Of a stretch of DNA of 64,000 bases, positions 63,707 to 64,000 are shown piece by piece. Each line of letters starts with the position of its first letter. Positions within the stretch are counted from its first letter, which is position 1. Under the pieces are notes generated by a model. The model searched no databases, was not told where the DNA came from, and saw only the letters and a program-made list of their open reading frames with translations. This stretch comes from Psychrobacter sp. 72-O-c (GTDB taxonomy: Bacteria > Pseudomonadota > Gammaproteobacteria > Pseudomonadales > Moraxellaceae): contig NZ_CAJHBI010000003.1 in NCBI RefSeq assembly GCF_904846605.1, forward strand, positions 1 to 64,000, given 5' to 3'. The translations under genes and the position numbers were made by a program.

Positions 63707-64000
63707 TTAGTCTTTAGTCTCACGGTATAAGGTATTCTGTGCCTCTTCCCTAAAATCCTCAGGACTGATATCTATTCCGGTTACCGCACTATTCTCAGTA
63801 CTATTATCGGTACTATTATTTTTTACCTCATTTTTTTTTGATATCGGCTGTGCGGGCAGTTCTTTGCTTGAGACTGTTTTTGTATTATCCATCTCAGGTT
63901 TACTATCATTAACCGTAGCGTCCGCACTTAAAGTATTGCTGTTTGCTGTTTTAGTCGATAGCGCTATGCCAGAGTTATTTGGGTTGGTATTGTCCACATT
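63707..64000 (-). CDS. C-terminal part of a low-complexity protein cut by the window edge
   Basis: The minus-strand frame is open from the window end to a stop at 63707. At least 96 residues are visible, rich in Asn, Ser, Thr, Asp and Lys, with repeated NST/NSA-type stretches (NNSTDNSTENSAVTG) and an end PEDFREEAQNTLYRET. It looks like a disordered tail of a larger protein. A GTG near 63997 is unlikely to be the true start. No function can be given. Confidence 0.55.
   Translation of the reverse strand, partial: NVDNTNPNNSGIALSTKTANSNTLSADATVNDSKPEMDNTKTVSSKELPAQPISKKNEVKNNSTDNSTENSAVTGIDISPEDFREEAQNTLYRETKD

Overview
The window reads as chromosomal DNA of a Moraxellaceae gammaproteobacterium, most likely Psychrobacter. 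This is inferred from a mid-40s GC impression, the style of the housekeeping proteins (RF1, LysS, DnaX, PurD and a 1623-residue NAD-glutamate dehydrogenase) and acidic, low-complexity linkers. No database search was run. No rRNA, tRNA or CRISPR array was recognised.

Layout. 1-760: cut-off end of an IS30-type element beside a broken LysE-family exporter gene. 0.76-2.0 kb: nicotinamide riboside uptake and phosphorylation (pnuC plus a NadR-like kinase). 2.3-15 kb: mostly housekeeping genes: a KAS III-like enzyme, prfA, lysS, dnaX with a 10-copy in-frame repeat, a LysR regulator, argD, yacG, an ABC1/UbiB-type kinase and purD. 15.5-26.3 kb: the large glutamate dehydrogenase and sbcDC. 26.5-39.5 kb: an almost complete sulfate assimilation block: cysG, cysH, a DUF934 gene, cysI, sat, two tandem sulfate-binding proteins, cysT, cysW and cysA. 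Together these would import sulfate, activate it, reduce it to sulfide and supply siroheme to the sulfite reductase. No APS kinase gene lies in the window.

39.5-50.2 kb: an ArsR regulator, then an iron-storage group with a candidate Fur site (bfd and two complementary bacterioferritin subunits), an MFS exporter, a YghU-type glutathione transferase, a DUF1176 protein, a DEAD-box RNA helicase with a long leader and a DUF819 membrane protein.

50.3-64 kb is more accessory. It holds a RhuM-Fic fusion with a perfect 29-bp palindrome inside it and a three-gene Anbu (proteasome-like) operon in which the circularly permuted ATP-grasp and alpha-E domains are fused. It also holds a DUF2855 protein, MtfA, a repeat-bearing lipoprotein, a secreted small-protein gene split by a stop, scrambled IS3-family remnants, a lone tyrosine integrase, a second glutathione transferase and two fragments at the right edge.

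The points most worth a second look are the Anbu operon, the RhuM-Fic gene with its palindrome, the division of labour between the bacterioferritins, the dnaX repeat, and two unexplained non-coding sequence matches: a 23-bp piece of the second bacterioferritin gene upstream of bfd, and a shared motif in two divergent promoter regions near 57.1 and 59.0 kb.
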